6,219 bases of DNA from Streptosporangiaceae bacterium. Lineage in GTDB: Bacteria > Actinomycetota > Actinomycetes > Streptosporangiales > Streptosporangiaceae. Where the stretch lies: assembly GCA_030045215.1 (NCBI GenBank), contig JASIBJ010000784.1, positions 1-6,219 on the forward strand, given 5' to 3'. Below, one piece after another: positions 5,824 to 6,219 of this stretch. How positions within the stretch are numbered: the first letter of the stretch is position 1; each line of letters opens with the position of its first letter. The notes under the pieces were generated by a model. It saw only the letters and a list, made by a program, of their open reading frames with translations, was not told the DNA's origin and made no database searches. Made by a program: the position numbers and the translations under genes.

Positions 5824-6219
5824 TCAGCGCGCGGTCTCGGCGGGCGCCGGCTCGGCGGGCGGTGGCTCGAAGCCGTAGAGCTTGCAGTGGCTGAGCCCGA
5901 GGCGCTCGTACAGGTCGCCGACCAGCTCGGCCCACTTCCAGCAGGCGACGCCAGGGTCGACCATCGGCGTCGGCAGCTCGTTCCTGGCTCTGGCCCAGAA
6001 CGCCGGCGAGGTGATCTCCGACAGGACCACGACCTCGGCCCCATCGTCGGCCACCGCCTTCCGGCCCTCCTCCAGCACGCGGTCGAAGAAGCGGTCAGAA
6101 TCTGCGGCGATTTCGGGGATGCCCAGGTCGACCGACCGTATCGACGCGAGCCGCCGTTCCAGCCCGTACAGGATGACGTTGTCGGTCATCTTCGGGATCC
6201 ACTTGCGCCGCCCGACGAT
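5824..6219 (-). CDS. Asp/Glu/hydantoin racemase-family protein, 5' partial
   Basis: The C-terminal 131 residues of an Asp/Glu racemase-superfamily protein, which resembles the hydantoin racemase branch. The frame stays open to the window edge, reading IVGRRKWIPK before the first ATG at 6189, so that ATG is internal and the gene starts outside. Typical elements from that Met: NVILYGLERRLASIRSVDLG at 4-23, the DDGAEVVVL strand at 48-56, PMVDPGVACWKWAE at 75-88, and the closing GLSHCK at 98-103, followed by a Pro/Ala/Glu-rich tail. The second catalytic cysteine of racemases normally follows the hydrophobic strand (VLGC); here the sequence is VLSEIT, with Ser57-Glu58. The N-terminal cysteine is outside the window. 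The protein may be a non-racemising member (isomerase, decarboxylase or lyase-like). It is the first visible gene of the - strand operon. Confidence 0.8.
   Translation of the reverse strand: MVGRRKWIPKMTDNVILYGLERRLASIRSVDLGIPEIAADSDRFFDRVLEEGRKAVADDGAEVVVLSEITSPAFWARARNELPTPMVDPGVACWKWAELVGDLYERLGLSHCKLYGFEPPPAEPAPAETAR

Overview
The window is GC-rich (about 70% in hand-counted lines of the metabolic genes). It uses GTG starts freely, packs genes tightly, and carries a secreted WAVG/HWNG-repeat protein of a kind common in filamentous actinobacteria. I read it as chromosomal DNA of an Actinomycetota species. No rRNA, tRNA, CRISPR array, transposase or phage gene was seen. No stretch over 300 bases lacks a gene.

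Layout. On the + strand, 1-1089 is the C-terminal bulk of an epoxide hydrolase of the EHN/microsomal type, cut by the window start. 1173-2294 encodes an exported seven-repeat beta-propeller protein. It has a promoter-like element placed so that the mRNA would be leaderless, and a degenerate 53-bp duplication of its 3' end. A short gap holding a hairpin and a possible promoter leads to an M24 'pita-bread' metallohydrolase (2438-3688). That gene overlaps by 7 nt a flavodoxin-fold NAD(P)H:FMN reductase-like protein with a cysteine cluster (3682-4341).

On the - strand, reading right to left, are three genes. The first is a 5'-truncated Asp/Glu/hydantoin racemase-family gene (to 5824). The second is a DUF917 / S-methyl-thiohydantoin desulfurase-family gene (5789-4674). 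The third is a small SnoaL/NTF2-like gene (4643-4311), whose end overlaps the FMN reductase gene tail to tail by 31 nt. A 17-bp-period triple repeat sits exactly at the DUF917/SnoaL junction.

How they may work together (inference). The racemase-like and DUF917 families recur in hydantoin and thiohydantoin ring catabolism. M24 enzymes include creatinase-like C-N hydrolases, and this one keeps all five metal ligands but lacks the usual catalytic histidines. The two convergent operons may form an amide or heterocycle catabolic locus whose substrate cannot be read from sequence. The epoxide hydrolase and the propeller gene look like separate neighbours.
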